Source: Empedobacter falsenii (lineage in GTDB: Bacteria; Bacteroidota; Bacteroidia; Flavobacteriales; Weeksellaceae). From it: a stretch of 58,766 nucleotides of DNA. Each line of letters begins with the position of its first letter. Position 1 is the stretch's first letter. A program made the translations under genes and the position numbers. The notes under the pieces are model-generated. The model made no database searches. It had not been told where the DNA came from and saw only the letters and a list, made by a program, of their open reading frames with translations. The stretch is taken from positions 1 to 58,766 of the forward strand of contig NZ_JAAGKM010000016.1 in NCBI RefSeq assembly GCF_019308355.1, in the 5' to 3' direction. Shown here one piece after another: positions 25,631 to 35,612 of this stretch.

Positions 25631-27112
25631 TTATGCCGTTTTTATGGTTTTCATAGCAGTCATTGCTTTACGAAGTTTTTTTCCCACAGTTTCGACAGGA
25701 TGATTACGTAAAACATCATTTATGTGTACCAATGTCGCATTATCAACAGCATTGTCTTTTCCTTCGTTGTAATTTTTCCCAACAACATCTACGTTTACTT
25801 TTGTCATGAAATCTTTTAACAAAGGTTTACAAGCTTGATCGAAAAGATAACAACCGTATTCTGCTGTATCAGAAATCACTCGATTCATTTCGAATAATTT
25901 TTTACGCGCAATTGTATTCGCAATCAATGGTGTTTCATGTAAGGATTCGTAATAAGCAGATTCAGGTTTAATACCGGCTTCTACCATTGTTTCGAAAGCT
26001 AATTCAACTCCAGCACGAACAAAAGCAACCATTAATGTATAGTTGTCAAAATATTCTTGTTCTGTAATATTTGCATCGCCAGCTGGTGTTTTTTCAAAAG
26101 CAGTTTCACCAGTTTCAGCTCTCCATTTTAATAAGTTTTTGTCATCATTCGCCCAATCTTCCATCATTGTTTTACTAAATTCACCCGAAATAATATCGTC
26201 TTGATGTTTTTGGAACAATGGACGCATAATGTCTTTTAATTCTTCTGATAATTCAAAAGCTTTTACTTTAGCAGGATTGCTTAATCTATCCATCATACCG
26301 CTAACTCCGCCATGTTTTAAAGCTTCAGTAATGACTTCCACACCATATTGAACCAATTTTGAAGCGTAACCAGCATCAATTCCGTTTTCAACCATTTTAT
26401 CGAAAGAAAGAATAGAACCTGTTTGTAAAAGACCGCATAAAATGGTTTGTTCTCCCATTAAATCAGACTTTACTTCTGCCACAAAAGATGATTTTAAAAC
26501 GCCTGCTCTATGACCTCCAGTTCCTGCGCAATATGCTTTTGCTTGGTCAAGTCCTTTACCTTCGGGATCATTTTCTGGGTGAACTGCAATTAATGTTGGA
26601 ACTCCAAATCCTCTTAAATATTCTGCTCGAACTTCTGAACCTGGACATTTTGGAGCAACCATGATTACTGTAATATCTTTACGAATTTGTACACCTTCTT
26701 CTACGATATTGAATCCATGAGAATATAAAAGTGTAGCACCTTGTTTAATAAGTGGTTGAACAGTATTGATAACTTGCGTATGTTGTTTATCTGGCGTTAA
26801 ATTCGCAACAACATCAGCATTTGGGATTAATTCCTCGAAAGTACCAACTGTAAAATTATGACTTGTTGCATTTTTCCACGAATCTCTTTGTTGTTCAATC
26901 GCTTCTTTGCGTAATGCATACGAAACATCTAAACCGCTGTCGCGTAGATTTAATCCTTGGTTTAATCCTTGCGCACCGCAACCTACAATCACAATTTTTT
27001 TGCCTTTTAATGCTTCTGTACCTTTTGCGAATTCTGAGTTATTTAGAAATTCTGCTTGTCCTAGTTGATATAATTGGTCTCTTAATGATAGAGAATTAAA
27101 GTAATTAGTCAT
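25631..27112 (-). CDS. ilvC: Ketol-acid reductoisomerase, long (class II) form
   Basis: Isomerises and reduces acetohydroxy acids for valine, leucine and isoleucine. The 493-residue length matches the E. coli-type class II enzyme with a duplicated knotted domain. Visible are the NADPH-binding [17 protein letters not shown] (about 44-60) and the metal-site region [13 protein letters not shown] (about 213). It is the fourth gene of the ilv operon, 42 bases after ilvN. Confidence 0.97.
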   Translation of the reverse strand: MTNYFNSLSLRDQLYQLGQAEFLNNSEFAKGTEALKGKKIVIVGCGAQGLNQGLNLRDSGLDVSYALRKEAIEQQRDSWKNATSHNFTVGTFEELIPNADVVANLTPDKQHTQVINTVQPLIKQGATLLYSHGFNIVEEGVQIRKDITVIMVAPKCPGSEVRAEYLRGFGVPTLIAVHPENDPEGKGLDQAKAYCAGTGGHRAGVLKSSFVAEVKSDLMGEQTILCGLLQTGSILSFDKMVENGIDAGYASKLVQYGVEVITEALKHGGVSGMMDRLSNPAKVKAFELSEELKDIMRPLFQKHQDDIISGEFSKTMMEDWANDDKNLLKWRAETGETAFEKTPAGDANITEQEYFDNYTLMVAFVRAGVELAFETMVEAGIKPESAYYESLHETPLIANTIARKKLFEMNRVISDTAEYGCYLFDQACKPLLKDFMTKVNVDVVGKNYNEGKDNAVDNATLVHINDVLRNHPVETVGKKLRKAMTAMKTIKTA

Positions 27113-27154
27113 TTTTGTTTTTTTTAATAAAATTATTTGTTGAATTGTTTGTCT

Positions 27155-27748
27155 TTACATCGTGAAAACTGAGTTTCCTTCGTTTAGGAATTCATTTTCG
27201 ATTACTTCTTTTGATGGCTCGTCTTTTTCGAATTGTAATAATTTTTCATGGAAACCAGCACTTGCTTTTATAATGGCTATTCTAGCTCCACGAACAAATT
27301 CTATTAAGCCATATTTAGTCAGCTCTTGTGTTAGATTATCAATTTCCTCACGATGACCAGCTGTTTCAAAAACTGTATAATCATTACGGATTACGACTGT
27401 GTTTGCACCATATTGACGTAACAAACGTTCTACATATGCCTTCTCTGCAATAATATTGGTTGGAACTTTGTATAAAGCTTGTTCTTGCCAAATTAATTCA
27501 TCATTATTGTTGAAATAAGCTTTAAGAACGTCTATTTGTTTCTCAATTTGCATGCAAAGTTTTCGAACAACTTCTTCAGATTCTTCAATTACAATTGTAA
27601 ATCGGTGTACATTTTCTATTTCTGATGGAGAAGTGCTTAAACTTTCAATATTAATTTTTCGTCGAGTAAAAATTCCTGCAACTCTTCCCAAAATTCCTAT
27701 GGAATTTTCTGTATATAGCGTAATTGTATATTCTTGTTTTGAGTCCAT
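27155..27748 (-). CDS. ilvN: Acetolactate synthase small regulatory subunit
   Basis: Regulatory partner of IlvB that confers valine feedback. The 197-residue protein has an N-terminal ACT domain (about 5-80; TLYTENSIGILGRVAGIFTR) and the C-terminal ALS domain (IAEKAYVERLL, about 100). It starts six bases after ilvB, so translation is coupled. The symbol ilvH would be equally fair. Confidence 0.93.
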   Translation of the reverse strand: MDSKQEYTITLYTENSIGILGRVAGIFTRRKINIESLSTSPSEIENVHRFTIVIEESEEVVRKLCMQIEKQIDVLKAYFNNNDELIWQEQALYKVPTNIIAEKAYVERLLRQYGANTVVIRNDYTVFETAGHREEIDNLTQELTKYGLIEFVRGARIAIIKASAGFHEKLLQFEKDEPSKEVIENEFLNEGNSVFTM

Positions 27749-27754
27749 AATAAT

Positions 27755-29515
27755 TTATTTTAATCTAATTTCAGAAACACTTGTACCTTGTTCTACCATA
27801 GGAAATACATTGTTTTCTTTTCCTACCATAACTTCTAAAAGATAAGAACCATCATGCTCTAACATCTCTTTTAAAGCATTTTTCAAGTCGTTTCTTGCTT
27901 CTATTTTTTGACCTTCTATTTGGTAGGCTTTTGCAAGTGCTACAAAATCTGGACTTGTAATATCTACGAAAGAATAGCGTTTGTCGTTGAATAATTCTTG
28001 CCATTGACGCACCATTCCAAGGAAGCTATTGTTTAGGATTAATATTTTTACTTTAGCTCCAAATTGCATAATCGTTCCCATTTCTTGTAACGTCATTTGG
28101 AAACCACCATCTCCACAAACCATGACAATGTCTTTTTCTGGTGCTCCATACCATGCTCCAATTGCTGCAGGTAAACCAAATCCCATTGTTCCTAATCCTC
28201 CTGATGTAACCAAAAGCTTAGAATCTTTGAATTTCGCGTAACGACAAGCCGACATCTGATGTTGTCCTACGTCTGTCACAATAACGGCTTCTCCTTTAGT
28301 TAATTCATTTAAGGTATTGATAACCTCAGCCATAGATATCACATCAGTTGTTGGATGGAATTCTTTATTAATAACTTCTGTACGTTCTTCTTTTTCGAGA
28401 TCTCTAAATTCTTTTAACCATTGAGAATGATCATTAGGATGAATCAAATTTGTTAATAACAGAAGTGTTTTTTTACAATCTCCCCAAACAGGGACAGCAA
28501 CTTTTACATTTTTACCAATCTCTGCTGGGTCAATATCAAGATGAATCACTTTGGCTTGTTTTGCATATTTGTCTAAGCGTCCAGTTACGCGATCATCAAA
28601 CCTCATTCCTATGGCAATTAATACATCGCAATCATTTGTTTTAACATTAGGTGCATAATTACCATGCATACCTAATAAACCTACATATTGTGGATGATCA
28701 GTATCTAAAGAACTTAATCCCATCAAAGTTGTTGCTACAGGAATTCCAGATTTTTCTAAGAAATCGTTTAATTCTTGTTCAGCTTTTCCAAGTAATATTC
28801 CTTGACCAATAATCGCAAATGGTTTTTTTGCTTGATTAATAAGTTTAGCAGCAGCTTTTATATATTCAGTTCTTATCTCTGGTTCTGGTCTATAACTGCG
28901 AACATGCGTGCATTTCTCATACTTTTTCTTTTCGATAAGTTGTATTTGAGCATTTTTTGTAATGTCAATTAAGACAGGTCCTGGTCTTCCAGAGCGAGCA
29001 ATATGAAATGCTTTTGCTAGAACATCATTTATTTCTTCTGCATCAGTAATTTGATAATTCCATTTCGTGATAGGATTAGTAATATTGATAACGTCAGTTT
29101 CTTGAAAAGCATCCGTTCCTAAAAGAGAAGCGAAAACTTGCCCTGTGATACATACAATAGGATTGCTATCAATCATGGCATCTGCAATTCCAGTGACTAA
29201 ATTCGTTGCGCCTGGACCACTCGTGGCAAAAGCTACACCTACTTTTCCTGAAGTTCTTGCATAACCTTGCGCAGCGTGAATGCCTCCTTGTTCATGACGA
29301 ACTAAAATGTGTTCTAATTTATCTTTGTAATCATACAAAGCATCATATATAGGCATAATTGCGCCACCAGGATAGCCAAAGACTGTTGTAACTCCTTCGG
29401 ACAATAAAGCGTTAATAATCGCTTGTGAACCTGAAATTTGAGTTGGTTTATTGGTCAGTAAGACATCCTTCTGAAGCGTTTCCGACTTGCTTTGCGTATT
29501 TGTATAAGACTCCAT
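27755..29515 (-). CDS. ilvB: Acetolactate synthase large catalytic subunit
   Basis: TPP enzyme that condenses pyruvate with pyruvate or 2-oxobutanoate. The 586-residue protein has the catalytic-glutamate region [16 protein letters not shown] (about 73-88) and the TPP motif from GDGGFQM to NNSFLGM (about 468-500). The start is 68 bases inside the end of ilvD; no other ATG precedes the conserved [16 protein letters not shown], so the overlap looks real. The first 24 residues are an extension absent from most relatives. Confidence 0.95.
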   Translation of the reverse strand: MESYTNTQSKSETLQKDVLLTNKPTQISGSQAIINALLSEGVTTVFGYPGGAIMPIYDALYDYKDKLEHILVRHEQGGIHAAQGYARTSGKVGVAFATSGPGATNLVTGIADAMIDSNPIVCITGQVFASLLGTDAFQETDVINITNPITKWNYQITDAEEINDVLAKAFHIARSGRPGPVLIDITKNAQIQLIEKKKYEKCTHVRSYRPEPEIRTEYIKAAAKLINQAKKPFAIIGQGILLGKAEQELNDFLEKSGIPVATTLMGLSSLDTDHPQYVGLLGMHGNYAPNVKTNDCDVLIAIGMRFDDRVTGRLDKYAKQAKVIHLDIDPAEIGKNVKVAVPVWGDCKKTLLLLTNLIHPNDHSQWLKEFRDLEKEERTEVINKEFHPTTDVISMAEVINTLNELTKGEAVIVTDVGQHQMSACRYAKFKDSKLLVTSGGLGTMGFGLPAAIGAWYGAPEKDIVMVCGDGGFQMTLQEMGTIMQFGAKVKILILNNSFLGMVRQWQELFNDKRYSFVDITSPDFVALAKAYQIEGQKIEARNDLKNALKEMLEHDGSYLLEVMVGKENNVFPMVEQGTSVSEIRLK

Positions 29516-31139
29516 TTTTTACTTTTAATGCGGGTTGTTTCCAGTTATTTTTTCGATTTTCTAATGTTTTTTCATCAATCAAAAGGTTTAATTCATTTTT
29601 GTTGATGTCAATTTCGATGAGATCATTATTTTCGACTAATGCGATTGGACCTCCTTCAAAAGCTTCTGGTGTTATGTGACCGACGACAAATCCGTGTGTT
29701 CCTCCGCTAAAACGTCCGTCTGTAATCAAAGCGACTTTATCTCCTAATCCAGCTCCAATAATGGCAGATGTTGGTTTCAACATTTCTGGCATTCCAGGGC
29801 CACCTTTCGGACCTTCGTTTCGGATGACGATAACGCTTCCAGCTTTGATTTGTAAATCTTCAATTGCTTTTAAAACTTCAACTTCGCTATTAAAAACTTG
29901 TGCTTTTCCTTTAAAATAAAAACCTTCTTTTCCAGATATTTTAGATACCGATCCGCCAGGAGCAAGGTTTCCGTAAAGCATTTGTAAGTGTCCAGTTTCT
30001 TTTATGGGATTAGATAATGGACGAATAATATTTTGTTTAGAGAAATCTAAATCAGGAACCGATGCTAAATTTTCGGCTAATGTTTTTCCAGTAACCGTTA
30101 AACAACTTCCATCGATTAAATCTTCTTGTAACATATACTTTAAAACAGCAGGAACTCCACCAACTTTACTCAAATGTTCCATCAAGTATTTTCCACTAGG
30201 TTTTAAGTCTGCTATTACTGATGTTTTATCGTTAATTGCTTGTATATCGTCTAATGATAATTTGATATTCATAGTCGCTGCAATTGCTAATAAGTGCAAA
30301 ACAGCATTTGTGCTTCCGCCTAAAACAACAATTGTTTTGATTGCATTTTCTAAAGAATTCTTCGTGATGATATCACTTGGTTTAATATCTTTTTCTAATA
30401 AAATTCTTAGATAATGTGCCGCAGTTGTACATTCGTTTTTCTTTTCTTGACTAAGAGCAGGGTAAGACGAAGAATAAGGTAAACTCATTCCCATTGCTTC
30501 AATCGCCGCTGCCATTGTGTTTGCTGTATACATTCCGCCACAAGCACCTGGACCAGGACAAGCATTCTGAATGATTCCACAAAAATCTTTGTCATCAAGA
30601 TTTCCGTTTAATTTTTTTCCTAATGCTTCGAAAGCAGAAACAATGTTTAATTCCTCTTCTTTGTAATGTCCCGGAGCAATTGTTCCACCATAAATCATGA
30701 TCGAAGGACGGTTTAAACGTCCCATTGCCATAATCGATCCTGGCATGTTTTTATCACAACCAGGAATAGTAATTACGCCATCGTAAAAGTGTCCTGCACA
30801 AACAGTTTCGATAGAATCTGCAATGATTTCTCTACTTACTAAAGAGTAGCGCATTCCTGAAGTTCCGTTGGTAATTCCATCGCTAATTCCGATAGTGTTG
30901 AACTTCAATCCGATTAGGCTTTCGGCTTTCATTCCATCTTGTACCAACTGTGCAAATTGATTTAGGTGCATATTGCAAGTATTTCCATCGTACCCCATGC
31001 TTGCAATTCCGATTAATGGTTTTTTAAGGTCTTCGTTTGTTAAGCCAATCCCATGTAACATCGCTTGTGACGCGGGTAAAGTGTCATCTTGCGTAACGGT
31101 TCGACTATGTTTGTTTAGTGCTTTGTTGTTGTTTTTCAT
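29448..31139 (-). CDS. ilvD: Dihydroxy-acid dehydratase
   Basis: Fe-S enzyme of branched-chain synthesis. The 563-residue product has cysteine motifs GCDKNMPGS and [18 protein letters not shown], and the C-terminal [17 protein letters not shown]. The ATG at 31139 is preferred over a GTG one codon upstream. It is the first structural gene of the ilv operon and lies behind two attenuators. A ten-codon ORF ([10 protein letters not shown]) sits between the second terminator and ilvD and ends at its start; it may be accidental. Confidence 0.96.
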   Translation of the reverse strand: MKNNNKALNKHSRTVTQDDTLPASQAMLHGIGLTNEDLKKPLIGIASMGYDGNTCNMHLNQFAQLVQDGMKAESLIGLKFNTIGISDGITNGTSGMRYSLVSREIIADSIETVCAGHFYDGVITIPGCDKNMPGSIMAMGRLNRPSIMIYGGTIAPGHYKEEELNIVSAFEALGKKLNGNLDDKDFCGIIQNACPGPGACGGMYTANTMAAAIEAMGMSLPYSSSYPALSQEKKNECTTAAHYLRILLEKDIKPSDIITKNSLENAIKTIVVLGGSTNAVLHLLAIAATMNIKLSLDDIQAINDKTSVIADLKPSGKYLMEHLSKVGGVPAVLKYMLQEDLIDGSCLTVTGKTLAENLASVPDLDFSKQNIIRPLSNPIKETGHLQMLYGNLAPGGSVSKISGKEGFYFKGKAQVFNSEVEVLKAIEDLQIKAGSVIVIRNEGPKGGPGMPEMLKPTSAIIGAGLGDKVALITDGRFSGGTHGFVVGHITPEAFEGGPIALVENNDLIEIDINKNELNLLIDEKTLENRKNNWKQPALKVKNGVLYKYAKQVGNASEGCLTDQ

Positions 31140-31175
31140 CACTATTTATTTGACATTGTTTGTATTAAAAACATA

Positions 31176-31206
31176 AAAAAAAGCCACCCTGAATAAAGGT
31201 GGCTCA
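31176..31206 (-). terminator. Attenuator terminator 2 of the ilv operon
   Basis: On the minus strand AGCCACC pairs with GGTGGCT and is followed by eight T. The 5' arm AGCCACCTTT (31195-31204) can instead pair with AAAGGTGGTT (31236-31245) at the end of the second leader ORF, which would prevent termination. Confidence 0.8.
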
Positions 31207-31229
31207 TAAAAAATCGTTCAAAAAATTTG

Positions 31230-31304
31230 TCATAAAACCACCTTTCCTAATCGTAAGACCAAGACTAAAATAATAATGATAATAATGACGAAATTGTTTT
31301 GCAT
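31230..31304 (-). CDS. Branched-chain leader peptide 2 (ilv operon)
   Basis: A 24-codon ORF starting MQNNFV and then six consecutive Ile, followed by LVLVLRLGKVVL. Sixteen of the 24 residues are Ile, Leu or Val, as expected of an ilv leader whose translation senses the three amino acids together. The last codons overlap the antiterminator arm AAAGGTGGTT, and terminator 2 follows within 30 bases. It is the promoter-distal of two such leaders in tandem. Confidence 0.82.
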   Translation of the reverse strand: MQNNFVIIIIIILVLVLRLGKVVL

Positions 31305-31331
31305 AATATTGTTTAATTAATTTTTCTCCAT

Positions 31332-31362
31332 AAAAAAAGCCACCTCGTTAAGAAGTGGCTTT
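31332..31362 (-). terminator. Attenuator terminator 1 of the ilv operon
   Basis: On the minus strand AGCCACTTC pairs with GAGGTGGCT (one G-U pair) and is followed by seven T. Its 5' arm CCACTTC (31352-31358) can pair alternatively with GGAGTGG (31394-31400) at the end of the first leader ORF. Confidence 0.78.
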
Positions 31363-31386
31363 AATTGTTATTTTGTACGTACACAA

Positions 31387-31455
31387 CTAATTACCACTCC
31401 CTGGGATAAGAATGACTAAAATAATCAAGTTGATAATGTTGTGAACTAATTTCAT
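31387..31455 (-). CDS. Branched-chain leader peptide 1 (ilv operon)
   Basis: A 22-codon ORF starting MKLVHNIINLIILVILIPG, with six Ile, four Leu and two Val. It ends in sequence that can pair with the 5' arm of terminator 1. It is the promoter-proximal leader; its ATG is about 19 bases downstream of a good -7 box. It resembles leader 2 in length and composition but not in codon order, so the pair is either an old duplication or convergent. Confidence 0.8.
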   Translation of the reverse strand: MKLVHNIINLIILVILIPGSGN

Positions 31456-31473
31456 TTTCTTTTTTTGATAAGC

Positions 31474-31507
31474 CAAAGCTAGGATTAATTTTTTTAACTT
31501 AGCTCAA
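31474..31507 (-). promoter_or_regulatory. Candidate promoter of the ilv leader/operon
   Basis: On the minus strand TTG (31505-31507) and TAGCTTTG (31474-31481, a perfect TAnnTTTG) are 23 bases apart, just upstream of leader peptide 1. It is divergent from the mfd promoter. Confidence 0.5.
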
Positions 31508-31579
31508 CTTTTTTTATAAATTTTCCGAAAAATTTTCATTAATTGAAAATTCGCATTTTAACATTGCTTTTTTTAAAGA

Positions 31580-31614
31580 TTGTTTAAAAATAAGTTTATA
31601 AAATTTTATATTTG
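31580..31614 (+). promoter_or_regulatory. Candidate mfd promoter
   Basis: TTG at 31580-31582 and TATATTTG at 31607-31614 (a perfect TAnnTTTG box), 24 bases apart. Transcription would begin near 31620, only a base or two before the TTG at 31622 that best fits the start of Mfd. Confidence 0.4.
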
Positions 31615-31621
31615 CAAAACT

Positions 31622-34600
31622 TTGGAACAGAAAACTATTCACAACGTTTTTAGCTTATACGATTCTTCAGATTTCGTACAGAAGCTTATTGTCAATTTTA
31701 AAAATAATCCACAGCATAAAGTCAATATCAAAGGTTTTTTAGGTTCAGGATTGAGCATTATAACTGGTCATTTATATGATCGTGTTGCGCGTCCTACGAT
31801 TCTAATTTTTGATGATAAAGAAGAAGCGGCTTATGTGTTAAATGATTTGGAAACTTTGTTTGATAAAGAACAAATTCTATTTTTTCCGTCTTCTTATAAG
31901 CGTCCTTACGAAATTGAGGAAGTAAATAATGCAAATGTTGTTATTAGAACAGAGGTTTTAAATGTATTATCGCATTCGAAACGCCCAAAAATTGTGGTGA
32001 CATATGCGGAAGCCTTGTCTGAAAAAGTAGTGACAAAAAAAGCGCTTTCTACGAATACACTTAAAGTGAAGGTTGGAAATGATTTAGGAATTGATTTCTT
32101 AACGGAGGTTTTATCTTCTTATAATTTTCATCGTGTTGATTTTGTTTCTGAACCGGGAGAATTCTCGATTCGTGGTGGAATTATAGATGTTTTTTCGTTT
32201 TCGAATGAGCATCCTTATCGAATTTCGTTGTTTGGTGATGAGGTGGAAACCATCAGAACGTTTGATATCGAGAATCAATTGTCCATTGCAACGACAAAAG
32301 AAATTACGATTATTCCAAATCTTGAGAGTAAATCGATTAACGAAAAACGAGAAAGTTTCTTAGAATATATTTCGAAAGATAGTTTAGTTATCGCGAAAAA
32401 TATTTCTGTTTTAGCGAAACAAATCACCAAGAATTTTGAACAAGCGGAAGTTGCTTTTTCAGAATTGAAAGGAGAAATTAAACAAGCAGAACCGAATCAT
32501 TTATTTTTGAATGAGAATGCATTTCTTCAACAAATTTCATCTTATGGAGTTATTGAATGTTCCATGAAATCTTATTTTGAAACAGTTGAAGAAATAGAAT
32601 CACCATTCAAACCTCAACCAAGTTTTAATAAGCAATTCGAGTTATTAATTGATGATTTGAATGAGCATAAAGCCGAAGGTTTCAAAAATGCACTGATTTG
32701 TTCCAATGAAAATCAAATCAAACGTTTCGAAGAAATTTTTGATGATATCGGAAAAGAAGTTTCATATATTCCCGTTTTGGGATCTATTTATCAAGGTTTT
32801 ATTGACGAAGAAATCAAATTAACGTGTTATACGGATCACCAGATTTTTGGTCGATATCATAAATTCAATCTTCGAAATTCATTTTCCAAAAAAGAAGCGA
32901 TTACGCTAAAGGAAATCAATTCGTTGCAAGTTGGAGATTTTGTGACGCATATAGATTATGGGATCGGAAAATTTGCAGGTTTGGTACGATTGAATAATAA
33001 TGGCGTAACGCAAGAATCAATCAAATTGATTTATCAAAATAATGATATTCTGTATGTTAATATTCATTCGTTGCATAAAATTGCAAAGTTTAGAGGAAAA
33101 GATGGCGCTGAGCCAAAAATTTCAAAACTTGGATCTCCAGCTTGGAAAAATTTAAAGAATAAAACCAAAGCTAAAGTAAAAGAAATTGCTTTCGATTTGA
33201 TTAAATTATATGCGAAACGCCGTGCCAGAAAAGGTTTTGCGTATTCGCCTGATACGTATTTGCAAAATGAGTTGGAAGCATCTTTTATTTATGAAGATAC
33301 GCCCGATCAGTACAAAGCGACGCAAGATGTAAAAACGGATATGGAATCTGAACGCCCAATGGATCGTTTGGTTTGTGGAGATGTTGGTTTCGGGAAAACA
33401 GAGGTTGCGATTCGTGCGGCGATGAAAGCAGCTGTTGATGGAAAACAAGTTGCTGTTTTAGTGCCAACAACGATTTTAGCTTTTCAACATTTCAAGACAT
33501 TTTCAGAGCGTTTACGAGATTTGCCTGTGAAAGTTGCTTATCTCAATCGATTTGTAACAGGAGCAAAGAAAAAAGCTGTTTTAGATGGTTTAAAATCTGG
33601 TCAAGTTGATATTGTGATAGGAACGCATCAATTGGTTAATCCAAAAATTGAATACAAAGATTTGGGATTATTAATTGTGGATGAGGAACACAAATTTGGT
33701 GTTGGTGTAAAAGATAAATTGAAAACACTTCGCGAAAATATTGATACATTAACCTTGACTGCGACGCCAATTCCGCGTACACTTCAATTCTCGTTGATGG
33801 CTGCGCGTGATTTATCGGTTATCAAAACTCCTCCACCAAATAGACAACCTGTCGATACGCAATTGGTTGGTTTTAATGAAGAGATTTTCCGTGATGCGAT
33901 TATGTATGAAATGCAACGTGGTGGACAAGTTTATATCATTCACAATCGTGTGCAATCGTTAAAAGATATTGCTGGAATGGTACAACGATTAGTTCCTGAT
34001 GCGAGTGTGGCGATTGGTCATGGACAAATGGATGGGAAAGAATTAGAAGCCGTTTTACTCGATTTTATTGATGGTCGATATGATGTTTTTGTGTCAACAA
34101 CTATTATCGAATCTGGTTTAGATGTTCCGAATGCGAATACGATTTTAATTAATGATGCGCAGAATTTCGGTTTGGCAGATTTGCATCAAATGCGTGGACG
34201 TGTTGGTCGTAGTAACCGCAAAGCGTTTTGTTATTTGGTTGCGCCACCACTTTCGGTTTTAACGGACGAAGCGCGTAAACGTTTGCAAGCAATTGAGCAG
34301 TTTTCTGATTTAGGATCAGGATTCAATATTGCGATGAAAGATTTAGAAATTCGTGGAGCTGGAAATCTTTTAGGTGCTGAACAAACAGGATTTATGATGG
34401 ATATCGGTTTCGAAACGTATCAAAAAATCTTGAATGAAGCGATTGAAGAATTGAAAGAAACAGATTTCAAAGATTTGTTCGAAGATCAAAAATCGGAAGA
34501 AGTAAAATCGTATGTATCGGATGTGCAAATTGATTCGGATTTACAAATTATGTTCCCCGACGAATACATTGAAAGTTCGGAAGAGCGTTTATTGTTGTAC

Positions 34601-34990
34601 AAAGAATTAGCTGATGTCGAAACTGAAACAGAATTACAAACGTTTAAAAATAATTTGATTGACCGCTTTGGAAAATTACCAATTGAAGCCGAAAATTTAT
34701 TGGAATCAATTCAACTGAAATGGATCAGTAAAAAATTAGGTTTCGAACGTTTGGTGATGAAAAATGGTGTTTTATTGGCTTATTTTATTAATAAACCACA
34801 AAGCGAATTTTATCAGTCAGATGAATTTAGATTAATTTTAAATTACGTTCAAAATAACCCTAAAAACATCAATTTTAAGGAAAAATCACCCAAAAAAGGA
34901 GAAGAGTATCCAACATTGTTAGTACGATTTGAACATATTAAAACTGTGCATGAAGCACTGCAAAATCTACAAAATTTATTAATTCATTAA
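31622..34990 (+). CDS. mfd: Transcription-repair coupling factor
   Basis: Removes RNA polymerase stalled at lesions and recruits the UvrABC system. About 1122 residues: a UvrB-like N-terminal part, the CarD-like RNA polymerase interaction domain (GDFVTHIDYGIGKFAG), the SF2 motor (GDVGFGKTEVAIRAA; DEEHKFG; TLTATPIPRTL; QMRGRVGRS) and the C-terminal TRCF domain. No ATG exists anywhere near the N-terminus. The TTG at 31622 is preferred to the TTG at 31580 because the latter would put a perfect -7 promoter box inside the gene and add a low-complexity leader. The start remains uncertain. Confidence 0.95.
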   Translation: MEQKTIHNVFSLYDSSDFVQKLIVNFKNNPQHKVNIKGFLGSGLSIITGHLYDRVARPTILIFDDKEEAAYVLNDLETLFDKEQILFFPSSYKRPYEIEEVNNANVVIRTEVLNVLSHSKRPKIVVTYAEALSEKVVTKKALSTNTLKVKVGNDLGIDFLTEVLSSYNFHRVDFVSEPGEFSIRGGIIDVFSFSNEHPYRISLFGDEVETIRTFDIENQLSIATTKEITIIPNLESKSINEKRESFLEYISKDSLVIAKNISVLAKQITKNFEQAEVAFSELKGEIKQAEPNHLFLNENAFLQQISSYGVIECSMKSYFETVEEIESPFKPQPSFNKQFELLIDDLNEHKAEGFKNALICSNENQIKRFEEIFDDIGKEVSYIPVLGSIYQGFIDEEIKLTCYTDHQIFGRYHKFNLRNSFSKKEAITLKEINSLQVGDFVTHIDYGIGKFAGLVRLNNNGVTQESIKLIYQNNDILYVNIHSLHKIAKFRGKDGAEPKISKLGSPAWKNLKNKTKAKVKEIAFDLIKLYAKRRARKGFAYSPDTYLQNELEASFIYEDTPDQYKATQDVKTDMESERPMDRLVCGDVGFGKTEVAIRAAMKAAVDGKQVAVLVPTTILAFQHFKTFSERLRDLPVKVAYLNRFVTGAKKKAVLDGLKSGQVDIVIGTHQLVNPKIEYKDLGLLIVDEEHKFGVGVKDKLKTLRENIDTLTLTATPIPRTLQFSLMAARDLSVIKTPPPNRQPVDTQLVGFNEEIFRDAIMYEMQRGGQVYIIHNRVQSLKDIAGMVQRLVPDASVAIGHGQMDGKELEAVLLDFIDGRYDVFVSTTIIESGLDVPNANTILINDAQNFGLADLHQMRGRVGRSNRKAFCYLVAPPLSVLTDEARKRLQAIEQFSDLGSGFNIAMKDLEIRGAGNLLGAEQTGFMMDIGFETYQKILNEAIEELKETDFKDLFEDQKSEEVKSYVSDVQIDSDLQIMFPDEYIESSEERLLLYKELADVETETELQTFKNNLIDRFGKLPIEAENLLESIQLKWISKKLGFERLVMKNGVLLAYFINKPQSEFYQSDEFRLILNYVQNNPKNINFKEKSPKKGEEYPTLLVRFEHIKTVHEALQNLQNLLIH

Positions 34991-35030
34991 CTTTTTTAAG
35001 TTTTAATTAGTAATCTAATAAAATACATAG

Positions 35031-35065
35031 GGAGAATTGACCAAGTTGTTAGTTCTCCTTTTTTT
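35031..35065 (+). terminator. Terminator of mfd
   Basis: GGAGAA pairs with TTCTCC around a 16-base partly paired loop and is followed by seven T. The 150 bases between here and nuoA are very AT-rich and contain an ATTTTAT...ATAAAAT inverted repeat; no clear promoter box was seen. Confidence 0.65.
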
Positions 35066-35217
35066 ATTCAATCATTAAACTTCCGATATAGATAAATAAT
35101 ATATAATTTATCATATAAAGAACTATAACTAGCTGAAAACTAATTTACATAAATAATATGATATTTTATTATTATTTTTATCGATAAAATATTAGTTGGA
35201 AAAATAGTAAAGTAGTT

Positions 35218-35583
35218 ATGGAAACAGCATCAAGTTATATTCCTATTCTCATTCTTTTTGTGATTGCTTTTGCGTTTGTAGCGGGTACTATCGTTGCGAC
35301 ACATTTTCTTGGGCCATCGAGAAAGACAGACGAAAAATTAGAGAATTTCGAGTCTGGGATTGAGAAAGTTGGAAATGCAAGACAGCCATTTGCAATTAAA
35401 TACTTCTTAGTAGCCATTTTATTCGTGTTATTCGACGTAGAGGTAATCTTCTTTTACCCATATGCAGCGAATTTTAAAGAGTTAGGTTGGGAAGGTTTTG
35501 CAGCAGTTGTAACATTCGTTGGATTATTCTTTGTGATGTACTTGTATGTACGCAAAAAAGGAGCTCTTAATTGGGAAAAATAG
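35218..35583 (+). CDS. nuoA: NADH-quinone oxidoreductase subunit A
   Basis: A 121-residue, three-helix membrane subunit of complex I. Conserved features are YIPILILFVIAFAFV at the start, the loop FESGIEKVGNARQPFAIKYF (about 44-63) carrying the usual E-S-G motif, and FVLFDVEVIFFYPYA. It opens the nuoA-N operon. The gap to nuoB is 29 bases. Confidence 0.96.
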   Translation: METASSYIPILILFVIAFAFVAGTIVATHFLGPSRKTDEKLENFESGIEKVGNARQPFAIKYFLVAILFVLFDVEVIFFYPYAANFKELGWEGFAAVVTFVGLFFVMYLYVRKKGALNWEK

Positions 35584-35612
35584 AGCGATTAAAATTCTAA
35601 AATAATAGTATA

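Noticed and set aside
30004-30414. 136-codon ORF opposite ilvD
   Set aside because: Complement of a highly conserved coding region; no family resemblance.
31142-31175. A third leader peptide ([10 protein letters not shown]) between terminator 2 and ilvD
   Set aside because: Only ten codons, poor in branched-chain codons (two of ten), no third hairpin. Probably chance, although its stop abuts the ilvD start.
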